64,000 nt of DNA from an uncultured archaeon (GCA_902386205.1 CABMIH010000053.1:1-64000); one strand, 5' to 3'; positions 26,024-35,132 are shown, numbered from the stretch's first letter. The notes: generated by a model from the letters alone, not told the origin. Translations and numbers: made by a program.

Positions 26024-27996
26024 AACAATGTCCCCACATCAAGAATAAGCGCCACGTTCCCGTCACCCAGTATGGTGGCGCCTGCAAATCCTTTTATTCC
26101 TTTAAGAAGGCTGTTGTCAAGTTTCTTGATTATTACTTCCTGCTGGCCCACGACCTGGTCCACCACAAGTCCCACGTTGCTGCCCCCGCGCTCCACCACT
26201 ACCACGATCAGTTCTTCAGTGCCATTTGTATTAATCCCAAACAGCCTGTGGAGCCAGATTATAGGCAGTACCTCCCCCCTCATCAATATGACCTCTTCCC
26301 CTTTTATGGTCTTTATCATGTCTTTTTTGATCGCCAGGTCCCGTATCACATTAGTGATCGGTATCGCATAGATATCCTTGGCGACTTTCACCATGAGGGA
26401 GCGTATGATCGCTACTGTAAGGGGCAATTTAAGAATGAGCTTTGTGCCCTCCCCTATCTTTGACTCAAGTTTTACTGAGCCTCCAAGGGATTCAATTTTT
26501 GTCCTGACAACATCCATCCCGACCCCGCGTCCTGAAACATCGGTCACTTTCTCAGCAGTACTGAAACCTGCCATGTAGGACAGGTTAAGCGCCTCGTTAT
26601 CCGTGAGCTTTGCAGCCTCCTCAGTTGTCATTAATCCCTTCTTTACTGCGGTTTCCCTGAACTTGCGGGGATCCATCCCTTTGCCGTCATCAACAGCTTC
26701 TATTGCTACATAATTTTTCTCGCGCCTTGCAGTCAGTATGATCCTGCCTTTGGGATTCTTGCCGGCTTTTTCCCGTTCCTGGGGAGATTCTATCCCATGG
26801 TCCACACAGTTCCTGAGAATATGGACAATGGGGTCCCCTACCTCATCCAGTACAGTCCGGTCAAGCTCGATATCGCCGCCTTCCAGGATAAGTTCTATTT
26901 CCTTACCCTCTTTTTTGGCAAGATCCCTTACCATCCTGGGGAAACGGTTGAATATCTGGTCAATCGGCACCATCCTTGAAGCCATTATCTCTTCCTGAAG
27001 GTCGTTAGTAAGGCGGTTCAGGCTTGCAAGGGACTCTTCAAGGACATCAAGTTTATGCACTGTTGCAAGCTGCGTCAACCGTATTTTATTTATGACAAGT
27101 TCCCCGACCAGGTTCATCAACGAATCGAGCCGCTCGATACTGACACGCACGCTCTGGACGCTCTTTACAACGGTTTTATTGCTATCGCCTTCGCAGGTTT
27201 TTTGTTCGATCTTCATTTTGACCTGTGTTTCCACATGGGTATCCACAGGTTTTGCTTCTACTCCTGACACATCCGAGGTCTTTTTTACGGCTTCTTCTAA
27301 TTTTTTAGCATCCTCGCCGGTCGATATCATGACCGTAAATACCCGGTCAAATTTTTCATCTTCAATATCTTTAACCGGCGGTGTTGTCTCCACTATCTTC
27401 CCTAACTCGGAAAGATTTCTCATGACGACAGTTGCCCGGGCCGATTTAAGGAGACAGGATTCCTGAAGCGTGACCGTTACATTGAATACAGTACCGGTCT
27501 CCCCGGAGTTTTTCTGTTCATTGGCCACAGATGCAACCTCTGGTGTGGCAGTTTCAGGATTCTCTGTGGCTTTTGCCTCAGTTGCTGCCGGTTTTTCATC
27601 TTCATGTACCGGCGCGTCCGTTCCTTTTGACAGAGACTGGAGCCTGTCACGCAGGGAAGAAATATCAAACTGGGAAGATTGTTCCGGGGCTTCCACCATT
27701 TTTTCAAGGTTATCAAGCACTTCGAACAGCAGGTCCACCCCGGAAGGGTCAAGTACCATCTCATTCTTACGTACCCTGTCCATCAGATTCTCCATATCAT
27801 GAGTAAGCTCTGCGATATTGGAATAACCCATGGTAGCCGACATGCCCTTGAGCGTATGGGCTGCCCTGAACATCACATTGATCGTTTCACTGTTTTTCTG
27901 GTCCTTCTCAAGGCTCAAAAGTGCATCATTCATCGATTGCAGATGCTCTGCTGCTTCAACCGCATACATTTCTTTATATTCGGACATATCGTTCAT
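26020..27996 (-). CDS. cheA: Chemotaxis histidine kinase CheA
   Basis: CheA is the central kinase; it autophosphorylates and passes phosphate to CheY and CheB. Domains in order: P1 HPt with FRAAHTLKGMSATMGYSN (phospho-His about H47); acidic Ala/Glu-rich linker; P2 at about residues 165-250; P3 dimerisation helices (SVRVSIERLDSLMNLVGELV); P4 ATPase with N-box HILRNCVDHGIES, VDDGKGMDPRKF and GRGVGMDVV; P5 CheW-like regulatory domain at about 520-658. 658 residues is a usual size. It is part of the cheY-B-A-R-C-D operon, which itself contains no cheW. Confidence 0.97.
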   Translation of the reverse strand: MNDMSEYKEMYAVEAAEHLQSMNDALLSLEKDQKNSETINVMFRAAHTLKGMSATMGYSNIAELTHDMENLMDRVRKNEMVLDPSGVDLLFEVLDNLEKMVEAPEQSSQFDISSLRDRLQSLSKGTDAPVHEDEKPAATEAKATENPETATPEVASVANEQKNSGETGTVFNVTVTLQESCLLKSARATVVMRNLSELGKIVETTPPVKDIEDEKFDRVFTVMISTGEDAKKLEEAVKKTSDVSGVEAKPVDTHVETQVKMKIEQKTCEGDSNKTVVKSVQSVRVSIERLDSLMNLVGELVINKIRLTQLATVHKLDVLEESLASLNRLTNDLQEEIMASRMVPIDQIFNRFPRMVRDLAKKEGKEIELILEGGDIELDRTVLDEVGDPIVHILRNCVDHGIESPQEREKAGKNPKGRIILTARREKNYVAIEAVDDGKGMDPRKFRETAVKKGLMTTEEAAKLTDNEALNLSYMAGFSTAEKVTDVSGRGVGMDVVRTKIESLGGSVKLESKIGEGTKLILKLPLTVAIIRSLMVKVAKDIYAIPITNVIRDLAIKKDMIKTIKGEEVILMRGEVLPIIWLHRLFGINTNGTEELIVVVVERGGSNVGLVVDQVVGQQEVIIKKLDNSLLKGIKGFAGATILGDGNVALILDVGTLL

Positions 27997-28005
27997 AAAT
28001 CACCT

Positions 28006-29079
28006 CTACGCAATTTGCGCAATACCTTCTGCTATTTTAGTTATGGGTAAGACATAATCAGCCAATTTCTGATCTATCACGGACTTGGGCATGCCAAAGA
28101 CCACACATGTGGACTCATCCTCAGCTATCACCTTGCCGCCAGCCGATTTCAGTTTCTTTATCCCCTCTGAACCGTCAGAACCCATGCCTGTAAGTATAAC
28201 ACCGACCGCCTTCTCCCCGTATATCGGCACTGCGGATTTAAGAAGAACATCTACAGAGGGGCGGACACCCTGGACGCGCTCGCCCTTTGTGAGCGCAATT
28301 ACCTCCCGCACTCCTCCATTAAATCTTTGCTGTTTTACTGTCATATGATAATCGCCCGGGGCGATAAGAACAATTCCAGGTTCTACAACATCCCCTTCCC
28401 TGGCTTCCCTTACCCTGATCCTTGATTGCAGATTCAAGCGCTCGGCCAGTGATTTAGTAAAGCCGGGAGGCATGTGCTGTACCACAAGTACGGCCAGTGT
28501 CGGCGGGAGTAAGGGTATGACCTGCTGCAATGCCCTCGGCCCACCCGTGGATGAACCTATTATAACTATTTTTTTAGATGTTGGTTTTTTAATATGCCCT
28601 GCCTTTTCCCCCCTATCAGGTTGTGGCTCCCTGGCCACTGTTTCTTTTTTACGCTTTTCTTCGATAAAACCAAGCTTATGGACCGCCACGCCGGCAGCAG
28701 CCCTTACTTTTTTTATCAGTTCATCTTTTATGTTGGCAATATCGCGGCTTATCTCACCTGAAGGTTTGAGTATGAAATCCACAGCCCCGTATTGGAATGC
28801 AGTAATAGTGATATCGGCGGAATTATCACCGCTTAACATGATGACTGGCGTCGGGCACTCGCTCATTATATAACCAAGCGCATTCAACCCGTTGAGCACG
28901 GGCATTTCAATATCCATTGTAACAACATCAGGTTTTAACGCAGTTACCTTTTCTATTGCATCCTGTCCGTTTTTTGCCTTCCCGATTACCTCTATATCCG
29001 GGGAAGATGCAAGTATATCGCTGATCACTTTACGCATTAACGCAGAGTCATCCACCACAAGCACTTTTATCCGGGACAT
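28006..29079 (-). CDS. cheB: Protein-glutamate methylesterase CheB
   Basis: CheB removes receptor methyl groups when phosphorylated by CheA. The receiver domain (1-125) has VVDDSALMRK, the phospho-Asp in DVVTMDIEMPVLNG and the Lys in FILKPSGE. After a charged linker the esterase domain has the catalytic Ser in IGSSTGGPRALQQ, His in VVQHMPPGFTKSLAERL and Asp in GMGSDGSEG. Full length at 357 residues. It starts eleven bases after the cheY stop. Confidence 0.97.
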   Translation of the reverse strand: MSRIKVLVVDDSALMRKVISDILASSPDIEVIGKAKNGQDAIEKVTALKPDVVTMDIEMPVLNGLNALGYIMSECPTPVIMLSGDNSADITITAFQYGAVDFILKPSGEISRDIANIKDELIKKVRAAAGVAVHKLGFIEEKRKKETVAREPQPDRGEKAGHIKKPTSKKIVIIGSSTGGPRALQQVIPLLPPTLAVLVVQHMPPGFTKSLAERLNLQSRIRVREAREGDVVEPGIVLIAPGDYHMTVKQQRFNGGVREVIALTKGERVQGVRPSVDVLLKSAVPIYGEKAVGVILTGMGSDGSEGIKKLKSAGGKVIAEDESTCVVFGMPKSVIDQKLADYVLPITKIAEGIAQIA

Positions 29080-29090
29080 TTTCTACCTTT

Positions 29091-29447
29091 TTACAGGTTC
29101 TTTGAAACAATGTCCATTACTTTTGCAGCATCAAACGGTTTGATGATAAAATCCCTGGCGCCGATCTTAATGGCGTCATTTACGACTGTTTGCTGGCCTA
29201 TCGAACTGCACATTACCACTTTTGCGCCTTTATCAAAAGCTATTATCTGCTTCAGGCATTCGATCCCGTCAGTATTTGGCATTATGATGTCAAGCAGGAC
29301 AAGGTTAGGTTTATGTTCCTTGTACTTTGCCACGCCATCTGATCCATCTACCGCTTCGATCAATTCGTTTCCCGTTGATGCAAGGATTTTTTTCAGCATC
29401 ATTCGCATGAAGGCTGCATCATCCACGAGCAAGATTTTTCCTGGCAT
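29091..29447 (-). CDS. cheY: Chemotaxis response regulator CheY
   Basis: A single-domain receiver of 118 residues. The acidic pocket is in ILLVDDAAFMR, the phospho-Asp is about D53 in LVLLDIIMPNTDG, the switch Ser is in VVMCSSIGQQ, and the Lys is in FIIKPFDAAK. In archaea CheY-P acts on the archaellum motor through CheF and the ArlC/D/E proteins. It is the first gene of the che operon, with the doubled regulon operator just upstream. Confidence 0.96.
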   Translation of the reverse strand: MPGKILLVDDAAFMRMMLKKILASTGNELIEAVDGSDGVAKYKEHKPNLVLLDIIMPNTDGIECLKQIIAFDKGAKVVMCSSIGQQTVVNDAIKIGARDFIIKPFDAAKVMDIVSKNL

Positions 29448-29522
29448 TTTTTCTCCTCATTTTTTATTTAAACATTATTAAAATATTGTCCCTTTTCATG
29501 CAATGTTATCTCTAACCACATA

Positions 29523-29572
29523 TGTATAAACAGAAGTGTGATATTAGTGTGATTTGTGTGATATTGGTGTGA
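29523..29572 (-). promoter_or_regulatory. che operon promoter with doubled TGTGA-N6-TGTGA operator
   Basis: On the plus strand TGTGA occurs at 29537, 29548, 29557 and 29568, giving two pairs each with 11-base spacing. The TATA box (TGTATAAAC on plus, 29523-29531) lies five bases from the first unit, as in the other eleven promoters of this type. The cheY ATG is about 75 bases downstream. The array ends one base before the last base of the arlJ stop codon. Confidence 0.75.
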
Positions 29573-29573
29573 T

Positions 29574-31235
29574 TTAACCGGTGGTTCCCAACAACGGGCC
29601 CATGGAGCGCATGGTTACTTCGGCCGCTATCGCAGAAACCCAGACAAGCCCTACAAAGTGTGTATAAGTGTTGAAATGATGACCGCCATCCACCACCCTG
29701 ATAAGCATTGCCGATATTAGCGAATGGCCGACCATCATGAACATCAGCATCGTTGTCAGCAGGTTCACATCCGTATTGATGATGGCCGACATCGAGATAC
29801 CAATATCGATATCCGGTGTGATTACTCCTGCAAAAAGAGTCCCGAGCATCGAGATAATGGAAACTGCAAGGAACATCGTGGCCCCGATCCCCGCAGTTAA
29901 GCCATAAAGCACTCCGGTCAGGCTTGCCGCACTGCTGTATCTCAATTTCCTCATTGAAAGTATATACATGAAATTCCTTCCGATAATATCGCCGATAATA
30001 CCGGGTTTTCCACCTACCGCCGTCCCTTCCACGAACATCGTCGCGAACCTCTCCACCAGGTTGCTCCCCGTACCTGCCGCAAAATGCTCCCATGACCTTT
30101 TCGGGTTGATCCGTGTCCTTAATCTTTTATAGAGGTTGGTAATATTTTCTGACAGCGGGCCAAAATCATGCGAAACCAGCTCTTTTAAGGATTCAAGTAT
30201 GAGACCGCTCCTTGAGCCGGCCGCACCACCCAGTGAACGTATAAAGGCGCCAAAATTATTATCATATCTTTTGATCTTGTTCTCTTCTGTCCTTGCAATT
30301 AACCCTGTTATCAATAAAGGAGTTAATGACAATGCAAACATGATAGTGGTCGGAAGGGTGGTAAAAACAATCAATATCCCTGTGAGGATGATGCAGATAG
30401 CCATTGAAAAGGGCATTGACCATTTAATTCGCCTGTCTGCCGAAGTCTCAATTTCAAGCGTGTGCCATATCCTGTCAGTCGGCACGACCGATCTTGCGTA
30501 CATCAATATCGCCAATTCGGTCATCAGGAAAAGCACTATCGCGCCGGTTACTAAAAATGTGGCATTCATTCCTGTGATTATTGGCATTATGATCGCGAAC
30601 GATACAAGCATAATAAGTGACATGCACATGGAAACGAACATTTCTTTTAGCATATCGATGGAATTCAGGGAATCCTTGTACATGGTCATGAAATCATTCA
30701 TTACAACTACCTGCTCGTCAATGATGAACTTCTCGAAATCTTCCCCTGACTGCACGGCATGCGCCATCCTGTCAAGGAAGTCTGAGAAAATAATAGAAGG
30801 GGTACGCTTGGCTATAAACCGGCATGCCACAGGAAAATTCAAATGCCAGTACCTGATAAGCGCGTATATTCTCCCGGTTTCCTTTGCCAGGTAGCCATAT
30901 GCTTCGTTCTTCGATAACTGGCGCAGGACATCTATCCTTGTCATCTGCGATGTGGCAAGAACTCCCATATGTGTTATGAAATAGTGCATATTATTATTGA
31001 TATCTTTTTTTCTCCCTTCGATGCTGGAAATAGGATACACAGCAACAGCGGTCAAAAGGGCAAAAGGAACAAGCACTATAGCTGTCAGCATGTCCCCTTG
31101 CGCAATGGATGGAGCAAGGATAATAATCAAAAAAGGAAAGATAATCGCCATTATAAATACCGGTATCACGACCTTCTTGAAATAATCCTTCTTGGGCATC
31201 CCCAGACAATGGAACATGACCTGTGTATCCATCAT
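29574..31235 (-). CDS. arlJ: Archaellum membrane platform protein ArlJ (FlaJ)
   Basis: ArlJ is the polytopic membrane core of the archaellum motor, related to type II/IV secretion platform proteins. The 553-residue protein has two T2SSF-like halves, with cytoplasmic segments (for example FIAKRTPSIIFSDFLDRMAHAVQSGEDF in pieces, and IRSLGGAAGSRSGLILESLKEL) separated by groups of membrane helices, and a helix-rich C terminus. The ATG overlaps the arlI stop by four bases (31232-31235). Last gene of the archaellum operon. Confidence 0.94.
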   Translation of the reverse strand: MMDTQVMFHCLGMPKKDYFKKVVIPVFIMAIIFPFLIIILAPSIAQGDMLTAIVLVPFALLTAVAVYPISSIEGRKKDINNNMHYFITHMGVLATSQMTRIDVLRQLSKNEAYGYLAKETGRIYALIRYWHLNFPVACRFIAKRTPSIIFSDFLDRMAHAVQSGEDFEKFIIDEQVVVMNDFMTMYKDSLNSIDMLKEMFVSMCMSLIMLVSFAIIMPIITGMNATFLVTGAIVLFLMTELAILMYARSVVPTDRIWHTLEIETSADRRIKWSMPFSMAICIILTGILIVFTTLPTTIMFALSLTPLLITGLIARTEENKIKRYDNNFGAFIRSLGGAAGSRSGLILESLKELVSHDFGPLSENITNLYKRLRTRINPKRSWEHFAAGTGSNLVERFATMFVEGTAVGGKPGIIGDIIGRNFMYILSMRKLRYSSAASLTGVLYGLTAGIGATMFLAVSIISMLGTLFAGVITPDIDIGISMSAIINTDVNLLTTMLMFMMVGHSLISAMLIRVVDGGHHFNTYTHFVGLVWVSAIAAEVTMRSMGPLLGTTG

Positions 31236-32866
31236 ACCTCGAACGGGATGCCGTCAAGACCCCTGGCCTGGTAATTCCAGATAATATCCCGGACTTTATA
31301 GTAATCGAATATGTTCTCTTCTGCCATCCTGTTAAGGATCTTTGCCCGCAATGCCAACTCATCGTATATCATGCGCTTATCCGCATACCCCAGCCTTATT
31401 GCCACCTTATCAAGCACAAAACTGTTGTTCATTCCCCTGAACCTGTGCCTGTCCATATTGAAATCCCATTCAAAAACGGCACGCGTGATCACGCCTCCCG
31501 CTTCCTCGAGGTATCCTTCTATCTCTTCGACAGATGTGCATCGCCGCAGGAATTTTCCTTTCCTGTATATGGCCTGGAGGATGAGGGCCGAGTTCAGGTT
31601 GTCCACGAATGTGACAGGGATGTTAATAGGCACGCCTGTAAGACGCTGGATGAGTTTCTTGACTGATGATGCATGGAAAGTGGCAAGCACGGCGTGACCT
31701 GTCTGCATGGCCTGGAAAGCCACTGCACCCTCTTCGCCCCTGATCTCACCCACTATGATATAATTCGGCCTTGACCGCAGCGCCACCTTGAGCAGGGTGA
31801 ATGTATCCACTTGCGATTCTTTCGGGCCGTCTTCGCGGGTGATCAACTGCTGCCAGGCCGCCTGTGGCGGGGACACTTCAGCCGTGTTCTCAACAGAATA
31901 CATCTTGGCTTTGCGGCTTATGAAAGGCAATGCGGCATTCAGCATTGTAGTTTTGCCGCTTGCGGTCTCGCCGCTAAAAAAGATGCTCATCTGGTTCTCA
32001 AGCAAAAGCCAGAGATACGCTGCCAGGTTGGCATCTATGCTGCCCCATTTAATAAGCTGGGAAATACTTGCAGGGATTTCCATGAACTTCCTTAATGTGA
32101 AACTTGAGCCTTTCCTGCTTATATCGGTGCTGTAAATGGCGTTAAGTCTTGTGCCGTCAGGCAGGGTACCGTCGATGATGGGGCGTGCGTCGCTTACCGG
32201 CCGGCCTATACGCTCGCCTATGGTATGGATCCAGAGGCTCAGGTTCTCCTGGGTGCCGAAAGTGATATTTGTTGAAAGCATCCCCAGTATCTTATGTACG
32301 ATATAAACCCCGCTAACTCCTATGCTGTGGATATCTTCAAGATAGGGGTCCCTTATCACGGGTTCTATCGGCCCCTGCCCGATAACGTTCCTCTCCAGGT
32401 AATATGATATCTTATCATATTCTTCCTGTGATATGGATACAAGCTTTTCCCCGAGCAATTTATCCAGTATGTTAACAGGTATAAGTTTCCCTTCGATCTG
32501 CACGGATTCGTTCAAAAGCTTCATCATGAGCTTTCTTAACTGGTCTTCATTTTCAGGGACAACTTCGTCAGCTGCCTTTACAAGGATAGAGTCCATTATC
32601 TGGTTATATTTCAGGTGTTCTTTCTCGGATAAAAGAGGTTCAATTGTGACGTAACGGATTTCCTTGCTCGTCTTGTCCCCTTTGAGATGAATGAATATCG
32701 GGTCACCCACCGGATATATGATCGAAGGCACGGGGATATCCACGATGTCTTTTGACAATTTTGGGAAGAAGTCGGGTACTATCCCGGTTTCTTTCTTATA
32801 GTTCTCAAGATACTCCTTTAAATGCGGGTTTCTTGAAATCGCTTCTTCAAACTTGTCATCCGTAAT
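31232..32866 (-). CDS. arlI: Archaellum motor ATPase ArlI (FlaI)
   Basis: ArlI is the hexameric ATPase that assembles and turns the archaellum. It has Walker A FSGETASGKTTMLNAAL, the Asp/Glu box and Walker B IIVGEIRGEEGAVAFQAMQ, and the His box VLATFHASS. The canonical in-frame start would be TTG at 32758. The frame continues upstream for 36 codons of family-like sequence (TDDKFEEAISRNPHLKEYL, then KKETGIVPDFF) to an ATT at 32866. There an SD (AAGGGGGA, 32878-32871) sits five bases before it. I therefore annotate the ATT start (544 residues). An ATG at 32870 is in another frame and stops after four codons. Confidence 0.93.
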   Translation of the reverse strand: MTDDKFEEAISRNPHLKEYLENYKKETGIVPDFFPKLSKDIVDIPVPSIIYPVGDPIFIHLKGDKTSKEIRYVTIEPLLSEKEHLKYNQIMDSILVKAADEVVPENEDQLRKLMMKLLNESVQIEGKLIPVNILDKLLGEKLVSISQEEYDKISYYLERNVIGQGPIEPVIRDPYLEDIHSIGVSGVYIVHKILGMLSTNITFGTQENLSLWIHTIGERIGRPVSDARPIIDGTLPDGTRLNAIYSTDISRKGSSFTLRKFMEIPASISQLIKWGSIDANLAAYLWLLLENQMSIFFSGETASGKTTMLNAALPFISRKAKMYSVENTAEVSPPQAAWQQLITREDGPKESQVDTFTLLKVALRSRPNYIIVGEIRGEEGAVAFQAMQTGHAVLATFHASSVKKLIQRLTGVPINIPVTFVDNLNSALILQAIYRKGKFLRRCTSVEEIEGYLEEAGGVITRAVFEWDFNMDRHRFRGMNNSFVLDKVAIRLGYADKRMIYDELALRAKILNRMAEENIFDYYKVRDIIWNYQARGLDGIPFEV

Positions 32867-32877
32867 TCATTCCCCCT

Positions 32878-33570
32878 TCATGAGACTCCTGAGATGTCTA
32901 TCATTACCCCGGCTTTAGCTTCGACCTTGAAACCGAACATGCTTGCAACCTGGACCTCGGGGCGGGCGTATTTGTTTATTATGAGTGTCCTTCGGATATC
33001 TGTTCCAAGCTGCCTGAGTTTCAATGTGAGAAGTATATCGGCAGCATCTTTGAACTCTGTGCTTATACCAGGTGACAGTTCTGTACTGTCCATGGTCAGG
33101 ATAATGGTCTTTTGCACGCCGGTCAATTTCTTGAAAAACGAGATAAGTTGCAGGCTTTTTTCTGCTTCGGGACTATAGCGTATAAGCGCAGAGAGAGTAT
33201 CTATTATTATAACGTCTTTTTCAAACAGCCCCGCTGCCCCCATAAGCCGCTGGATGAAATCGATCCTTGGTTTTGATTCCTTAAGCAGAGGATATGCCGG
33301 GATATAGAGAAGTTCTCCTTTCAGGAGTTTGAGCCCTATCGGGTAATCCAGGGAATTCATCTGCCTGATGAAATTTTTCGTTGTAAGTTGTGTTGAAATA
33401 TAAGTGACCGTATTTTTATTATCAAGGAGACCAAAAGCGATCCTCTGGCTTATGGCGCTTTTGCCGCTTCCTGTAGGGCCATCCAGAACCACAAGTGCAC
33501 CTTTGGGGAAGCCGCCCCCAAGCATCGGGTTTATCTCGTCCCTGTCCAGTGGAAATGAATATAATGCCAT
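32878..33570 (-). CDS. arlH: Archaellum regulatory ATPase ArlH (FlaH)
   Basis: ArlH is a RecA/KaiC-like ATP-binding protein that docks with ArlI and with the stator ring. The 230-residue protein has Walker A LDGPTGSGKSAISQRIAFG and Walker B DVIIIDTLSALIRYS. Near the end, TLIINKYARPE and FGFKVEAKAGVMIDISGVS are family-like. Three bases separate it from the arlG stop. Its own stop codon overlaps the SD used by arlI. Confidence 0.95.
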   Translation of the reverse strand: MALYSFPLDRDEINPMLGGGFPKGALVVLDGPTGSGKSAISQRIAFGLLDNKNTVTYISTQLTTKNFIRQMNSLDYPIGLKLLKGELLYIPAYPLLKESKPRIDFIQRLMGAAGLFEKDVIIIDTLSALIRYSPEAEKSLQLISFFKKLTGVQKTIILTMDSTELSPGISTEFKDAADILLTLKLRQLGTDIRRTLIINKYARPEVQVASMFGFKVEAKAGVMIDISGVS

Positions 33571-33573
33571 AGC

Positions 33574-34023
33574 TCACCACCTCCTGAATTCGAATTCGTC
33601 ATCGATACCATTACCTGTGATCACTCTGAACTTATGACTGCCGGGATTCAGGGACACGGATGCATTAACCTTCAAAACATCAGTGGCGCGCCAAATGGTA
33701 CCACCCTGGATCACTGTCGTATTAATATTCCCGCCTGTTACTGTCACGCCGTCGATCAGAACCGTTATGCCAGCGGGGGAGAGTTCCTCTTTCCCGGTGT
33801 TTTTCACATAAAATGTATATACTCCGCCATCATACGGGATAGTATCCGGGTCATTGATCACGGTGATGTCTGTTCTCAACTGCTCTGACAGCGCCTTGCT
33901 TCCGATGGTTGCCGCTGTCGAGATAGACTGGACGTTCATGAATATCCCCCCTGCCACGCTTAAAGCTATTATTACAGACACTATGAAGAAGATCAGGTGA
34001 GATGCGGCTGTGTCTGCTCCCAT
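33574..34023 (-). CDS. arlG: Archaellum stator protein ArlG (FlaG)
   Basis: A 149-residue protein with one N-terminal membrane helix (LIFFIVSVIIALSVAGGIF) and an extracytoplasmic beta-sandwich, typical of ArlG. ArlG forms filaments that, with ArlF, tie the motor to the S-layer. The soluble domain includes VYTFYVKNTGKEELSP and VLIDGVTVTGGN. AGGTGA lies upstream of the ATG at 34023. It follows arlF by ten bases. Confidence 0.92.
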   Translation of the reverse strand: MGADTAASHLIFFIVSVIIALSVAGGIFMNVQSISTAATIGSKALSEQLRTDITVINDPDTIPYDGGVYTFYVKNTGKEELSPAGITVLIDGVTVTGGNINTTVIQGGTIWRATDVLKVNASVSLNPGSHKFRVITGNGIDDEFEFRRW

Positions 34024-34033
34024 TCAATATCAC

Positions 34034-34444
34034 CTATGTGATGGCGTAATCAGATGCGCCGTTAGCGGTTATTAGTTTTACCCTTTTGCCAGTTACCCCG
34101 TTAATGATCGTAACATTGATAGGGCTCCTGGGGGCCCATACACCCTGGCTTGATACTGAAAAAGATGTAAAGAACGTTCCATCATAAATGACATTCAGCT
34201 TGCTTGAATTAAGTGTCACAGAGCCGTTGTTGTAAACCGTGAGATCAATATCACTGATGCCGCTCACCTGGGAGTTCGTTATCACTATTTTAGTGTTCAA
34301 TTTATCTTCCTGCATATCATTAAGGCTTTTTTTAGCCTCCAGTACCCTTTGATTCGATAGGTTGGCAAGAGGATAAAATATCGTGGCCAGGTACATAAAA
34401 GAAGCAGCGAATATTATCACGGCAGCGGAAGTGGAAAAACCCAT
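34034..34444 (-). CDS. arlF: Archaellum stator protein ArlF (FlaF)
   Basis: ArlF is the S-layer-binding stator partner of ArlG. It starts MGFSTSAAVIIFAASFMYL with one membrane helix, then SLNDMQEDKLNTKIVITNSQ and a beta-sandwich (DIDLTVYNNGSVTLNSSKLN). The ATG at 34444 has a GGGGGT SD and gives 136 residues. A 15-codon longer in-frame ORF (34489) would overlap the archaellin gene and lacks an SD, so it is not used. Confidence 0.92.
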   Translation of the reverse strand: MGFSTSAAVIIFAASFMYLATIFYPLANLSNQRVLEAKKSLNDMQEDKLNTKIVITNSQVSGISDIDLTVYNNGSVTLNSSKLNVIYDGTFFTSFSVSSQGVWAPRSPINVTIINGVTGKRVKLITANGASDYAIT

Positions 34445-34457
34445 ATAACCCCCGCTG

Positions 34458-35087
34458 TTATGGATATAGCTGCACGAACCTGTAAACACCGTAGGAGTTT
34501 GGTGTGGTTATCTCAAGGTTCACTGCCTGGCCAAGTTCCTGGTTCAGTGATAGCCAGATAGTTTTCCTTGTAGGTAGTGTGACCGGGGAAATGGACCCTG
34601 GACTTACCGTGATGGCAACAAGGTCACCGCTGTTCAGTACAGGTGTTGAGACGTTGAATGAACCATCTTCATCCCTTACCGCCGCGGCAGTAAAAAAGCG
34701 GCTACCAGCGCCCGTACTTGAATAGTTGAGATCGTACTTATAATCTTTATCCATTATAGTTATAATCACCTGTCTTAAGTCTATGGATGTTGTGCCAACG
34801 TCTGGTTTGATACGGATTATCAAACTCTGGATGCTGTCATTAACAGAACCACTCGAATCAGTCCTGTTCCCGAGCACCTGGTCCACGATGATGTTGGATG
34901 ATATCTGCTGGGTTGCCTCTTTGCTTGTCTTTGTGGCTTTCTGCTGGAGCGCTCCTGTTGTATATATCAACACTGCCGCAGCTACTGCCGCTACAAGCAC
35001 CATTGATATGAAAATAATGAGCGTACCTACGCCTATATCGCCGCTCTCATTGTTTTTCAGGCAATTCCTGTTTGCTTTCATGCTCAA
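34458..35087 (-). CDS. Divergent archaellin, possibly a minor or basal subunit
   Basis: The class III signal peptide ends [25 protein letters not shown], the ArlK cleavage and filament-core helix of archaellins. The 209-residue product is clearly less similar than the three MKTG/MKTR archaellins upstream are to each other, notably after residue 70. It has no promoter of its own in the 36-base gap, so it depends on read-through from 35124-35726, past a hairpin at 35113-35132. It starts the arlF-G-H-I-J set. A minor, hook-like role is inferred from position and low expected dose. Confidence 0.88.
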   Translation of the reverse strand: MSMKANRNCLKNNESGDIGVGTLIIFISMVLVAAVAAAVLIYTTGALQQKATKTSKEATQQISSNIIVDQVLGNRTDSSGSVNDSIQSLIIRIKPDVGTTSIDLRQVIITIMDKDYKYDLNYSSTGAGSRFFTAAAVRDEDGSFNVSTPVLNSGDLVAITVSPGSISPVTLPTRKTIWLSLNQELGQAVNLEITTPNSYGVYRFVQLYP

Positions 35088-35112
35088 TCATCCTTCTTAA
35101 AAAGAAAGAAAA

Positions 35113-35132
35113 TTCCCCTGTAATCAGGGGAA
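35113..35132 (-). terminator. Hairpin plus T-run at the end of an archaellin gene
   Basis: TTCCCCTG (35113-35120) pairs perfectly with CAGGGGAA (35125-35132) around TAAT. The stop codon lies inside the loop and stem. In transcript sense it is followed by a U-rich stretch (TTTTCTTTCTTT). Because the arl operon continues beyond it, it probably acts as a partial terminator or as a 3' stabiliser. Confidence 0.65.

Noticed and set aside
29512-30093. 193-codon minus-strand ORF
   Set aside because: It overlaps arlJ in another frame and extends across the che promoter; no domain and abnormal composition.
34445-34489. 15-codon N-terminal extension of arlF
   Set aside because: It overlaps the archaellin gene, has no SD, and would bury the membrane helix typical of ArlF behind an odd Cys-containing leader.
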